NCBI GenBank assembly: GCA_016781925.1
Contig: JADDPH010000103.1
Span: 1 to 48,074, forward strand
Direction: 5' to 3'
Length of the DNA: 48,074 bases
Origin: Sphaerobacteraceae bacterium
GTDB taxonomy: Bacteria; Chloroflexota; Chloroflexia; Thermomicrobiales; UBA6265
Of this stretch, positions 34,635 to 43,124 are shown piece by piece. Every line of letters begins with the position of its first letter. The first letter of the stretch is position 1. A model generated the notes under the pieces. That model worked only from the letters and a program-made list of their open reading frames with translations. It was not told where the DNA came from and made no database searches. A program made the translations under genes and the position numbers.

Positions 34635-36407
34635 ATGGCCGCTCCCCTTGAATCACCACGCATCCGCGCCGTTCCGCACCCCACGGCCCTGGAGGCGGCG
34701 ACTGCGGGATCACCTCCTCCCACGTTCATGAGCGGCCCCGCACCATTTCGCTCCGCGGCGCCGACGGTCACGCTGCTCCGCGACGAGTCCACCCAGCACC
34801 CGTTCGCGCTGGCGATCGCCGCGGCCTGGTCCTGCTACGGAGGCAAGCCCGCCCGGGTCGAGAACGTTCTGAAGCTGATCCACGGGCCAGCACCGGCGGA
34901 TCAGTCCTCTGCCCAGGCAGCTGAGCGGGCGGGCCGGCGGGAGCGGGCACTGAAGCTGTACGCCGACCTCTTCCTGGCCGGCCACCACACCACCCTTCAG
35001 CACGCCACCTTCGTCTTCGTGCTGGACAATGTCTCGCGCCTTGCGATCTGGTCCTTCTTCCACGCCCACCCGCACTACAACTCCGAGCAGGTGTCCCAGC
35101 GCTACCGCGAGGTTACAGGCAAGACCATGCTAGCTCCGACCTTGCCGGAGGCGGAGGCGGCGATCTATGACGCCGCGATCGAGCGCAGCCTGGAGGGCTA
35201 CCGCCGCCTGACGGAGATCCTCACCCCGGACTTCGCGCGGGACTACGCGACCGTCTTCCCAGCGCGCGCCAAGGCCAAGGGGGAAGCGGCGGAGAAGCGC
35301 GTCGCCGACGCGGTCCAGAAGCGGGCTCAGGAAGTCGCCCGTTATGTGCTGCCGTTGGCGACCCCGGCCCACCTCTACCACACGGTCAACGGCCTGACCC
35401 TGCTCCGCTACCACGTGCTTGCCAACCAGCCGGACGCGCCAGCGGAGGTCCGCTTCATCGTCAACCGGATGGTGGAGGAGGTCTTGGCCGTCGATCCCTA
35501 CTTCCTGGGCGCGCCGGACTATCCCCTGGATCTGCGGGTGCTGGGAGCGGAGCAGACCCTGGAGGCCGAGGCCTTCAACGCGTGGCGGGAGAACCTGGCC
35601 CAGACAGCGGAAGAAGCGGAAACGTTTTGCCAGCGCTTCGACGCCGAGTTAGGCGATCGGGATAGTCGCCTCGTCTCCTATGACCCAGACGCGGAGCGAA
35701 CGATGGCCGACGCGGTGCGGACCGTGCTCGGAGCCGTCGGTGATGGCCTCTCGGACGAGGACGCCATCGCTCAGGTGCTGGACGGTGCCCGGAACCCGTA
35801 CTTAGGGCATCCCCTCTTCCTGGCGATGCACTCCAAGTTAATGCAGACGATGAACCACGTCCCGTTCACGTTCCAGAAGCGGATCAGCGGCGCGGAAGAC
35901 GCCCAGAACCAGCGCCATCGCGGCACCCTCGCGTCCCGCCCCCTCCTCACCGCCCACCAGCGGCGCGACCCGGATGTCATCGTCCCCTGGGCCGTGCGGC
36001 GCAACCCGGCCGCCCTCGCGGAGTACGATGCGACGGTGCAGGCGCTCTGGGAGGCCAAGAACGCCCTGTTGGATGCGGGAGCGGCGCCGGAGGTAGCCCT
36101 CTATCTCCTGCCCAACGCCCACCGGGTACGCTTCTACGAGAGCGGCACGCTGCTGACCTATTTCTGGAAGTGGGTCAAGCGGGTCTGCTTCGATGCCCAG
36201 CGCGAGATCTTTGACACTGCCGTGCAGGAGGTTGGTCAGGTTCGTCAGGTCCTGCCCACGATCGGACGTTATGTCGACGGCCCGCCCTGCGTCATGCGTT
36301 CCCGTGCGGGCACCAAGCCGATATGCCCGGAAGGCGAGCGCTACTGCGGGATTCCTGTCTGGCGCGACTACCAGTTTGAAGAACTGCCGAAGCGGAGAGT
36401 TATGTAA
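34635..36407 (+). CDS. FAD-dependent thymidylate synthase-like protein, tandem ThyX (590 aa)
   Basis: A long ThyX-type protein, over twice the length of ordinary ThyX (about 220-250 aa), apparently with two ThyX-like units. The classic enzyme converts dUMP to dTMP using FAD, folate and NADPH. Unit one (about 110-160) has LQHATFVFVLDNVSRLAIWS, then HPHYNSEQVSQRY at 145-157, where ordinary ThyX has RHRxxSxxExSxRY; the RHR is lost but the later Ser/Arg/Tyr are kept. Unit two (about 405-436) has NHVPFTFQKRISGAEDAQNQ and then RHR at 427-429, but lacks the Ser-x-Arg-Tyr part. Together they could form one composite active site. The C-terminus is Cys-containing (GPPCVMRSR, KPICPEGERYCG). The start ATG has GGAGGG ten bases upstream. 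Whether it truly makes dTMP is uncertain. Confidence 0.8.
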   Translation: MAAPLESPRIRAVPHPTALEAATAGSPPPTFMSGPAPFRSAAPTVTLLRDESTQHPFALAIAAAWSCYGGKPARVENVLKLIHGPAPADQSSAQAAERAGRRERALKLYADLFLAGHHTTLQHATFVFVLDNVSRLAIWSFFHAHPHYNSEQVSQRYREVTGKTMLAPTLPEAEAAIYDAAIERSLEGYRRLTEILTPDFARDYATVFPARAKAKGEAAEKRVADAVQKRAQEVARYVLPLATPAHLYHTVNGLTLLRYHVLANQPDAPAEVRFIVNRMVEEVLAVDPYFLGAPDYPLDLRVLGAEQTLEAEAFNAWRENLAQTAEEAETFCQRFDAELGDRDSRLVSYDPDAERTMADAVRTVLGAVGDGLSDEDAIAQVLDGARNPYLGHPLFLAMHSKLMQTMNHVPFTFQKRISGAEDAQNQRHRGTLASRPLLTAHQRRDPDVIVPWAVRRNPAALAEYDATVQALWEAKNALLDAGAAPEVALYLLPNAHRVRFYESGTLLTYFWKWVKRVCFDAQREIFDTAVQEVGQVRQVLPTIGRYVDGPPCVMRSRAGTKPICPEGERYCGIPVWRDYQFEELPKRRVM

Positions 36408-36484
36408 ATAGCGCCCCTCGTCCGGCCTCAGCGCGAGGCAGAGATGGTCCGGCTTCCCGGCGCGCGGATCGAGTTTTGGCCTGA

Positions 36485-37018
36485 CTACCGCGGCGCGGCA
36501 AGGCCCCCACCGTTGAGCCCGGCGTCGCGCAGTGCATCGGCGCCGATGTTCCGGCTCAGGACCGCTAGACCAGCCAGGTGCGCCTGGAGCCCGGCCGTAC
36601 TCGCGCAGCAGTCGATCAGGACCAGGGGTTGAATCCCCAGGTCGAACACGTCCATCGCCACCTTGAGCACACACATGTCAGTGTCGATCCCGACGACCGT
36701 CACCCGCTCGATCCGCCGCCGTTGCAGCTCCTCCGCCAACTCGTCCGAGATGCCGGTCGATCCGTCCTTCACAAAGACCTGCTCCGGCGTGGCGAACGGG
36801 ACAAGCTCCGGAGCGAGGTCCGTCTCCGGCGAGCCGACGCACGCGTGCCAGTCCAGGAACCGGTGGTACGGACCATCGGGCGGATTCACGAACCGGGTGA
36901 ACAAGACCGGGTCGGGGCGGTCGCGCTCAATCAACTGGGCAATTCGGGCGGGAATATGGTGCGTGTACGAGTTCAAAAAACCTTGCTGGACATCGACAAC
37001 GAGCAACGGGTCGGCCAT
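36485..37018 (-). CDS. Isochorismatase-family cysteine hydrolase (177 aa)
   Basis: A small cysteine hydrolase of the isochorismatase/nicotinamidase fold. The catalytic triad is visible: Asp9 in LLVVDVQQGF, Lys84 in QVFVKDGSTG, and Cys116 in GIDTDMCVLKVAMD. The cis-peptide region before the Cys is normal. Such enzymes hydrolyse amides or vinyl ethers; nicotinamidase is one option, but its metal-binding His triad is not obvious here. The start is ATG 37018 with AAGGAG upstream. It converges on the ThyX-like gene, with 77 bases between the stops. Confidence 0.92.
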   Translation of the reverse strand: MADPLLVVDVQQGFLNSYTHHIPARIAQLIERDRPDPVLFTRFVNPPDGPYHRFLDWHACVGSPETDLAPELVPFATPEQVFVKDGSTGISDELAEELQRRRIERVTVVGIDTDMCVLKVAMDVFDLGIQPLVLIDCCASTAGLQAHLAGLAVLSRNIGADALRDAGLNGGGLAAPR

Positions 37019-37241
37019 GCGTGGGAACTCCTTTCAGGTGGCCGTGTCGCATGATCTGGACCGGCGCCACCCATTGGTCGCTTCCCCGCGCGACCACCCC
37101 TAACCCCTGTTTGACCCTGTTCAGTCTCGGTGCCCATGATGCGCGAGCCGTGAGCGCGATGGACCTGCGCGACCGGTCGCTAAGGGCCTTTCCACCCGCC
37201 CAGACTCATCAATAGCGGTAGAGATAAGATTCGGAGTGACG

Positions 37242-37874
37242 ATGCCGAGAAGCCCCCAAGAGACCGAATCCCTGTTCGACGCCTGGGCCGCCACCTACGA
37301 CGAAGACGTAAACCGACCGACGGGCTTGCTCGTTGGCTATGAGGAAAGCCTGCACCGGGCCGCGGCGATGGTCCCCCTCCCGGCCAATGCCGGGGTCCTG
37401 GATGTCGGCATCGGCACCGGCGCCTTTGCCCGGCTCCTGGCCAACGGCGGCGCCCGCCTCTCGGGTGTGGATGTGTCGAGTGAAATGCTTGCTCGCTGCC
37501 AGGCCAACCATCCCAGCTTCGCGCTAGCGACGGGCTCCTTTCTTCAGATCCCGCACCCGGATGGCCACTTCGATGCCCTGGTGTCCAGCTTCGCCTTCCA
37601 TGAGGTATCGCCCGAGGAGCGCCCACGGGCGTGCGCCCAATCGGCACGGGTGATCCGACCGGGAGGGCGCGTCTGCCTGCTTGACATCATGTTCGCCTCC
37701 CCTGCCGCCCGTACCGCGGCAGCCCGCGAGCTGCGCGAGCAGTGGGACCCGGACGAGGTCTATCCGCTGGTTGGAGACCTAGACGTCTCTCTCCGCTCCG
37801 CTGGCTTCACTGGGTTGCGCTGGCAACAAACTGGGCCCTACCATTGGGCCGTGGCTGGCTGTCGCTTCGCCTGA
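37242..37874 (+). CDS. YrrT-like SAM-dependent methyltransferase (about 210 aa)
   Basis: A class I methyltransferase resembling B. subtilis YrrT. The start SLFDAWAATYDEDVNRPTGL matches that family. Motif I is VLDVGIGTGAFARLLA, the strand-2 acid is in LSGVDVSSEML, and the motif-IV region is FDALVSSFAFHEVSPEERP. GGRVCLLDIMF follows. YrrT-type enzymes are thought to act in methionine/cysteine metabolism, but no such genes are nearby, so the substrate is open. The start is ATG 37242, with GGAG five bases upstream; GTG 37236 lies on the Shine-Dalgarno sequence itself and is less likely. A possible -10, TAAGAT, lies at 37224-37229. Confidence 0.88.
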   Translation: MPRSPQETESLFDAWAATYDEDVNRPTGLLVGYEESLHRAAAMVPLPANAGVLDVGIGTGAFARLLANGGARLSGVDVSSEMLARCQANHPSFALATGSFLQIPHPDGHFDALVSSFAFHEVSPEERPRACAQSARVIRPGGRVCLLDIMFASPAARTAAARELREQWDPDEVYPLVGDLDVSLRSAGFTGLRWQQTGPYHWAVAGCRFA

Positions 37875-38314
37875 GCGAAACGGGGTTAGCCGGTTACGCG
37901 CCGACTGATTGGTGTTCCCGACCCGGCTCACACGCGCTGTTCGCCTCCTGGGAGGAAACCGCGCCGGCCATTGCCACGTAGAGCTTGATACGTCTGTCCG
38001 CGGCCTGCCCGGCCGCGGCGGGCGCTGCTATACTCGAGCACGCGCCTGTCCGATGGACGAAGACTGGTTCACGATCCAGCCATATCTTGGTGGCGGTCCG
38101 AGTGGTGGTGCCGCCCGACCACCCGACCACGACGTATTGATAGTCAGAGGATGCGGTGGCTCCCAGAACGGGTCGAAGCCAATTGGAGCGCCAACGCCGC
38201 CGGCATACGGTCGCCGGCCCCGCTCAGCCTCTCTGACAAACGGCTCCATCAGGTCACGTATCGCCAAACGAGACTCGGTCGATCCATGGCGCGCAGCCGG
38301 AGGGGAACGGCGCG
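37875..38314. other. Intergenic leader before the vWA cluster
   Basis: The region holds a GC hairpin (37998-38005 with 38011-38018, 8 bp) and, 10 bases later, a TATACT (38029-38034). No frame here looks like a protein; the frame from ATG 38053 runs 310 bases into the cluster's first gene and is not convincing. If the -10 is real, the leader is about 275 bases long, which is unusually long. Confidence 0.45.
38029..38034 (+). promoter_or_regulatory. Putative -10 element of the vWA cluster
   Basis: TATACT inside GCTATACTCG, the same ten bases as at 12000-12009. A GC-rich 8-bp hairpin lies just upstream (37998-38018). No -35 match is seen. Confidence 0.35.
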
Positions 38315-39841
38315 ATGGCAGGACGGATCAACCCCGCGAACCCCACGAAGACAAGGAGGGGACGCAGCACGGCCGATCGCGCCGCGCTGAGCTCCGCCGC
38401 GCTTCTCATTGCCCTGGCGGCGCTGCTGGGACTCGCGCCGGCACCCACCCTCGCCGCTCCTCCCGGCCAACCGCCACCGCCTCCACCGGCGTCCGGCTTC
38501 ACGGTCCAGGAGACAGCCCATTTTGTCTTTTTCGGCCAGTCGAGCGGCCAGACGGATGTGGTGGCATTTGCCGGCACCTACGGACCGGCCGCCGAGCAGG
38601 CATTCACCGAACTAGCTGCGCTGTTTAACGTGCAGCCCCCGACCAAGATCGCCATCTACGCCTACGCGGATGACCAGTCGCTTCAGCGCGCGATCCAGGG
38701 AATCGATGCTGTTGAGCTGACACGCGTCGGCGCCATCGCTGACCCGGGAAGCTTGAGCATTTCCCTCGCCCTGCCCACGTTCCTTGCCCGGTCGCCCCGA
38801 GAGGCGGAGAATGCGATCCGGCACGCGACCGCTCACCTCCTGGTCGGGCTCGCGGCCGGCCACAACTTGCCCCGCGGGTTTGAGGAAGGCATCGCCCAGT
38901 ACGTGGAGCGCCTTCCGACGCCACGACTCGCCCGGATCGGGGCAACGGTCCAGGGCGCCAACCAGCGCGGCGCGCTGCTCTCCTGGTCCGATCTCAACCG
39001 CTCGCAGCCCCCCTCGGCCGACGCCGAACTGATGAGAGCGGAGTCCTACGCGGTCGTGGCGTTCCTCCTGGACCAGTACACGGTCCGCTCGTTTCGTGAC
39101 TTCCTCGCCGCGCTCCGCACCGAACCCGACTGGCGCCTCGCGATGCGGGCGACTTACAACCGCTCCGCCGGAGAGATCGAGACCCAGTGGAAGGACAATT
39201 TGCCCCGGTGGGGAGCTGGTGGATGGAAAGAGAATCTCGTCGCGGCGTTCGATCTGCAACCGGCGCGGGACCTCCTGGCAGGGGCCAACTATGCTGCGGC
39301 GAAGGCGGCGCTAGACCGGTCCCAGCGGCTCTACGCCGACCTGGGGGATCGGGAGCGCTTGGCTGAGATTGAGGCCCTGCTGCTCCAGTGCGACACCGGC
39401 ATCCAGGCTGAGGCGCTCATGACTCAGGCGCAGGAGGCCCTTGAACTCCACACCTATGATCGGGCCCAGATTCTGCTCACCCAGGCCCGCACCCAATATG
39501 CCCAACTCCCGCCCGAGCAGCATCCTACCGGGCTCCTGGAAGCCTACGATCGACTCGCGGCCTCCGGCCTTCAAGCGATCAACTCCCTCGATCGGGCCCA
39601 GCAGTTGTCGCGCCGCTGGCGAGACTATCCCGATGCTCGCTCGGCAGCGTTAGGAGCCGGATCCACCTTTGCCGCGCTCGGCGACGAGGAGATGACGGCC
39701 CGCGCTCAGGCGGTGCTGCACGACCTTGATGTCCGCCAGCGCCGGTTGGTGCTGCTGCTGGCGGCATTAGCCTGTCTGACCGCCGCTTGGCTCGCGCTGT
39801 GGCTCTGGGCCCGTGGACCGGCCGAGGTAAAGTGGTCATGA
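38315..39841 (+). CDS. Membrane-anchored peptidase-MA-fold protein, probably inactive (508 aa)
   Basis: An exported protein with a signal sequence (hydrophobic core about 26-44, ending APTLAAPP), a Pro-rich linker, a gluzincin-like domain (about 62-300), helical TPR-like repeats (about 310-470) and a C-terminal membrane helix (about 483-503) with a short cytoplasmic tail. The domain resembles peptidase MA: FVFFGQ, KIAIYAYADDQSLQRAI, and GFEEGIAQYVE with the third zinc-ligand Glu. The metal motif reads His170-Ala-Thr-Ala-His174 instead of HExxH, so the catalytic Glu is Ala (codon GCG) while both His ligands remain. It may bind zinc but should not cleave peptides. The start is ATG with GGAGGGG upstream. 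It opens a cluster of DUF58/vWA genes and its stop overlaps the next small frame by ATGA. Confidence 0.83.
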   Translation: MAGRINPANPTKTRRGRSTADRAALSSAALLIALAALLGLAPAPTLAAPPGQPPPPPPASGFTVQETAHFVFFGQSSGQTDVVAFAGTYGPAAEQAFTELAALFNVQPPTKIAIYAYADDQSLQRAIQGIDAVELTRVGAIADPGSLSISLALPTFLARSPREAENAIRHATAHLLVGLAAGHNLPRGFEEGIAQYVERLPTPRLARIGATVQGANQRGALLSWSDLNRSQPPSADAELMRAESYAVVAFLLDQYTVRSFRDFLAALRTEPDWRLAMRATYNRSAGEIETQWKDNLPRWGAGGWKENLVAAFDLQPARDLLAGANYAAAKAALDRSQRLYADLGDRERLAEIEALLLQCDTGIQAEALMTQAQEALELHTYDRAQILLTQARTQYAQLPPEQHPTGLLEAYDRLAASGLQAINSLDRAQQLSRRWRDYPDARSAALGAGSTFAALGDEEMTARAQAVLHDLDVRQRRLVLLLAALACLTAAWLALWLWARGPAEVKWS

Positions 39842-39978
39842 GCGCGCAGCCACAGATCGGCGGCTGGCGGGAGCCCGCTCCTGAGAAGAGGGAGCCGACG
39901 TTCCTCGACCACCACCATCCATGCCTCCTGAAGATCGATCTTCTCGCGCGAACGCTCAGGGATCACGCTCATGGCTGA
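39838..39978 (+). CDS. Possible 46-aa coupled small protein
   Basis: A small frame starts at an ATGA overlap with the previous gene and ends 8 bases inside the next gene. It has a His cluster (FLDHHHPCLLKIDLL) and no recognised family. The exact fit between two cluster genes supports translation; its tiny size and lack of homology argue against it. Confidence 0.3.
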   Translation: MSAQPQIGGWREPAPEKREPTFLDHHHPCLLKIDLLARTLRDHAHG

Positions 39979-41986
39979 ACGCTCGGCGCTGCGCTTGCCC
40001 CGACTGCTCGCGTCGTTCGACCTCGGGCTCAATCACCTTGCCACCGAAGTGGTCTCGCTTCCCCGCCGTGTTCCCCGCCAACGTCCCAGGGGCCCCGCGC
40101 TGCACCGGCTGCTCTGGCGTCTCGTCTGGCTCCCCTACTGGTTGGGATCGGATGTTCCGGCCCCGCAGCTGCCAGCCCGCGATCAGGTACCGCCGGCAGA
40201 GATTGGGCTCGCCGGAGAGCAGGTGCTCCGGATGCTGGACGGACTGGCCCGTCGAATCTGGCTGCTACGTGTCCTGACTATCCTGGCCCGCGCCTCCTGG
40301 CTTGGGCTGCTGGTCGGCTGCGTCTGGCTCTTGCTCGAGCGGCAGGGTGGACCGGCCTTTGATGGGGACCTCCTGCTGCCTTTCACAGGCGTGATCCTTC
40401 TCGTGAGCCTCGTCTTCGCCGCCCTCATGCGGCCAACGCGCCGCCAGGTAGCGCGAATGCTGGATCGCAGCTTCGGGCTCCACGAGCGGATGATCACGGC
40501 GGTCGATCACCTCGGGCGGGCAGTTCCGGCAGAGGGCGAGCGCGCGTCGGTGGTCTACCTGCAAATGGCTGACGCGGCCAACGTCGTGACAGACCTACGC
40601 GGTCATCCCGCCTTCGCGATTCGCCCTCCCCTCAGGGAAATCGTATCGGGTATCGCCTGCGCGCTCCTGCTTGCCGCGCTCTTCTTCCTCCGTGGCGTGG
40701 GCGGCGGCATCCCCCCCGTAGCGGCGGGCACGGTGCCCGCATTCGTCCCAGCAGCCGATCGCGTCGCCGAAGAGGCCGCGGCGGCGCAGGCGCAGGCGCA
40801 GGCCGCGCTCTCGGATGCGCCGACCGCCGCAGAAGTGCAGGCGCGGGCCGAGCGCTCTAACGCTTTACGGCAGGACCTCCAACGTCTGTCCGAGGCATTG
40901 GACGATCACGCGGTGACTCGTTCGGCCGCTGACGCCGTCCAGCGCGGCGACTACGGCGCCGCCGCCGATGATCTCCGCAGGGTGGCGAATGACGTCGACC
41001 AGCTCTCGGCGGGTGCACGCCAGGGCCTGGCCGACGACCTCGACCAGGCAGCGAACCAGATGGCTGAAGGGCAAGACGGCCTCGCCGAGGCGTCCCGCTC
41101 CGCCGCGGACGGACTCCGGGAGGGCGATCAAGCCGCCCAAGAAGGTGTGCGGGAGCTAGGCGAGGCCGTGGACCGGGCAGGCGAGAGCGTGGTGTCCCAA
41201 CAGGAACTGGCCGAACAGATGCGCCAGGCCGAAGCTGCCGACGAGAACGCGACTCAAAGCCAGCAGGGTGAGAGCGCCGCCGGTGATCCTGGAGAGCAGG
41301 GTCAGGCCGGAAACGGTCAATCTGAAGGAGAGGCGGGAGCTGAGGAGGCATCCGGCCAGACCGGCAGCGAAGGTGAGGGCGCTCAGTCCGGTGCGGAGGG
41401 CGAAGCCGCCCCACCTGGCTCCGGCCAGCCGGGTGACGGTCAGGAGCCGGGGCAGCAGCCCGGCCAAGGCGAGGGGCAGCGCGGTGAGGGGGGAGCCGAG
41501 TCGGAGCGAGCCGGCCAAGGCGCAAAGGGTGCTGGCGCGGAAGCAGGTGGCGAGGCGCAGCCCGATGGGCAGACCGGTCAGGCAGACGGAGGGGAAGCGG
41601 CTCAAGGCGGAGGCGCCGGCAGCGGCGAGCAGCAGACCAATCAAGGAGAGACTCAGGCTGGGGCCAGGGATGACCGCCCTGGTGCGGAGGGTCCACCCAG
41701 CGAGGAACAAGTGACCGAGCGCCAAGGCGAGGGGAGCCGCACGGGGGAGACAGCCCTGCCGCCGGCAGGTGAGGCAGTCCAACTCCCGCGATCCAGCGGC
41801 CAGGGCGTTCAGACCAGCAACAACGCCGGATCGTCCAGTCTCGGCTCCGGCACCGGTGTGGCGGCCGCCAGCGGCACCACCGCCCAAGGAGAGGTCGGCG
41901 CGGCCGGCCCAGATAGCAACCGCGTTCCCCCAACCTACCGGTCGGTGGTCGAAGACTACTTCTCCGATCCCTCGGAGCAGCCGTGA
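39971..41986 (+). CDS. Membrane protein with coiled and Gly/Gln/Glu-rich tail (671 aa)
   Basis: An integral membrane protein of the vWA cluster. Hydrophobic helices lie at about 103-122, 134-153 and 223-241. Between the second and third is a cytoplasmic segment, RRQVARMLDRSFGLHERMI, of a kind seen in large membrane proteins (DUF4175-like) that accompany MoxR/vWA genes. After the third helix comes an Ala/Glu/Gln-rich helical region (about 255-420), probably a coiled coil, with repeated RxAADxLR-like patterns. Residues about 420-625 are low-complexity, built almost wholly of Gly, Glu, Gln, Ala, Ser and Pro, and must be disordered. It ends with a short conserved-looking segment, PPTYRSVVEDYFS. 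The long tail should face the outside if the third helix exports it. The exact role is unknown. Confidence 0.85.
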   Translation: MAERSALRLPRLLASFDLGLNHLATEVVSLPRRVPRQRPRGPALHRLLWRLVWLPYWLGSDVPAPQLPARDQVPPAEIGLAGEQVLRMLDGLARRIWLLRVLTILARASWLGLLVGCVWLLLERQGGPAFDGDLLLPFTGVILLVSLVFAALMRPTRRQVARMLDRSFGLHERMITAVDHLGRAVPAEGERASVVYLQMADAANVVTDLRGHPAFAIRPPLREIVSGIACALLLAALFFLRGVGGGIPPVAAGTVPAFVPAADRVAEEAAAAQAQAQAALSDAPTAAEVQARAERSNALRQDLQRLSEALDDHAVTRSAADAVQRGDYGAAADDLRRVANDVDQLSAGARQGLADDLDQAANQMAEGQDGLAEASRSAADGLREGDQAAQEGVRELGEAVDRAGESVVSQQELAEQMRQAEAADENATQSQQGESAAGDPGEQGQAGNGQSEGEAGAEEASGQTGSEGEGAQSGAEGEAAPPGSGQPGDGQEPGQQPGQGEGQRGEGGAESERAGQGAKGAGAEAGGEAQPDGQTGQADGGEAAQGGGAGSGEQQTNQGETQAGARDDRPGAEGPPSEEQVTERQGEGSRTGETALPPAGEAVQLPRSSGQGVQTSNNAGSSSLGSGTGVAAASGTTAQGEVGAAGPDSNRVPPTYRSVVEDYFSDPSEQP

Positions 41987-42128
41987 GTGCATCAGGGATG
42001 CGACAACGGCTCCACCACCACACTCGATCACCCGTGTCCCGGACCGGAGAAGGTCGGAAGGCCTCTCTCCGGCCGACTCGGATAGCGGGCCGCGATGAAG
42101 TGGGACTCAAGCCGGAGGTCACGCGCTG

Positions 42129-43124
42129 ATGCGCCTCGTGGCTCCCTTCATGCGCCGCCGCGCCGCGGATCCAAATCGGCTCGCGGGTGAGGGAGGCGAA
42201 GTTGCCCCCCCCTTGTTTGACGAGGCCCTGCTGGCCCGGCTTCGCCGGCTCGTGCTGCTCTCCCGGGAGACACTCGCCGAGGGGTTGGCCGGGGAGCACC
42301 GCTCTCGCCGTCGCGGCGCCTCGCCGGAGTTCGCCGATTTCAAGAGCTACAGCCAGGGAGATGACTTCCGGCGCATTGACTGGAGTACGTACGCGCGCCT
42401 CGACGGCCTCTTCGTCCGCCTGAGCGAGGTCACCACCGAGTTTGACGTTCACATCCTCCTCGACGCCAGCAACTCCATGGACTGGCGCAGCCGCCCAGAC
42501 GTGCCGACGAAATTCACCTACGCCCGCCGGGCCGTGGGAGCGATGAGTTATGTCGCCCTGTGGCACTTCGACCGGGTTGCCATCGCTCCCTTCGGGGAGG
42601 CGCTGGCGCCGCGATTCGGACCGGCCCAGGGGCGTGCCCGCGTGGTGCCCATGCTCCGCTACCTAGAGAACCTGACGCCGTTGGGACCAACGAATCTCCC
42701 CACCGCCCTCGCCACGTATCTGAGCGCGCGACGGCGGCCGGGCATCCTCCTGATCGTTTCTGACCTCCTCTCCGGCGAGCCGAACGCGATCTCCAACTCA
42801 CTGCGCGACCTTCGCCAGCGTGGCTGGCAGACCATCGTCGTCCACGTGCTGGATGAGGCGGAGCTTGCTCCTGAGTTGCTGAACGACGGTCCGAAGGGAC
42901 GCCCGCGGCCGGCCGAACTGGTCGAGGTCGAGACCGGGGAGCGCCTTCGCCTGACCCCGACGGATTTTGTGCTCGACCGGTACCGGACAGCTGTCGCTCA
43001 GTGGTTGGAGGACATTGAGCGCGTCTGCGCGGCGGAGCAGGTCGACTACCTGCGACTCATGACCGATTGGCCCTTTGAGACTCTGGTCCTGCGCCTCTTG
43101 CACGAGCGGGGGTTGGTGGCATGA
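42129..43124 (+). CDS. DUF58 domain protein (331 aa)
   Basis: A soluble DUF58 protein, which has a vWA-like fold. The signature is GASPEFADFKSYSQGDDFRR then IDWSTYARLDGLFVRL at about 63-98. It is followed by the MIDAS-like loop DASNSMDW at 112-119 and a Rossmann-like core (ILLIVSDLLSGEP, TIVVHVLDEAEL). The ligand-binding Asp-x-Ser-x-Ser of true MIDAS sites is present as DASNS. Such proteins work with MoxR ATPases, which load or remodel their partners. The start is ATG 42129 with GGAGG about ten bases before it. Its stop overlaps the next start by ATGA. Confidence 0.92.
   Translation: MRLVAPFMRRRAADPNRLAGEGGEVAPPLFDEALLARLRRLVLLSRETLAEGLAGEHRSRRRGASPEFADFKSYSQGDDFRRIDWSTYARLDGLFVRLSEVTTEFDVHILLDASNSMDWRSRPDVPTKFTYARRAVGAMSYVALWHFDRVAIAPFGEALAPRFGPAQGRARVVPMLRYLENLTPLGPTNLPTALATYLSARRRPGILLIVSDLLSGEPNAISNSLRDLRQRGWQTIVVHVLDEAELAPELLNDGPKGRPRPAELVEVETGERLRLTPTDFVLDRYRTAVAQWLEDIERVCAAEQVDYLRLMTDWPFETLVLRLLHERGLVA

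Noticed and set aside
38053-38628. Frame downstream of the TATACT at 38029
   Set aside because: It overlaps 310 bases of the well-supported peptidase-MA-like gene and has no domain.
41280-41760. Possible DNA tandem repeat in the low-complexity tail
   Set aside because: The repetition is at the level of Gly/Glu/Gln composition; I see no fixed-length DNA unit.
40857-42566. 569-residue antisense frame opposite the low-complexity membrane protein
   Set aside because: It is Arg/Pro-rich with no domain, a mirror of the repetitive sense codons.
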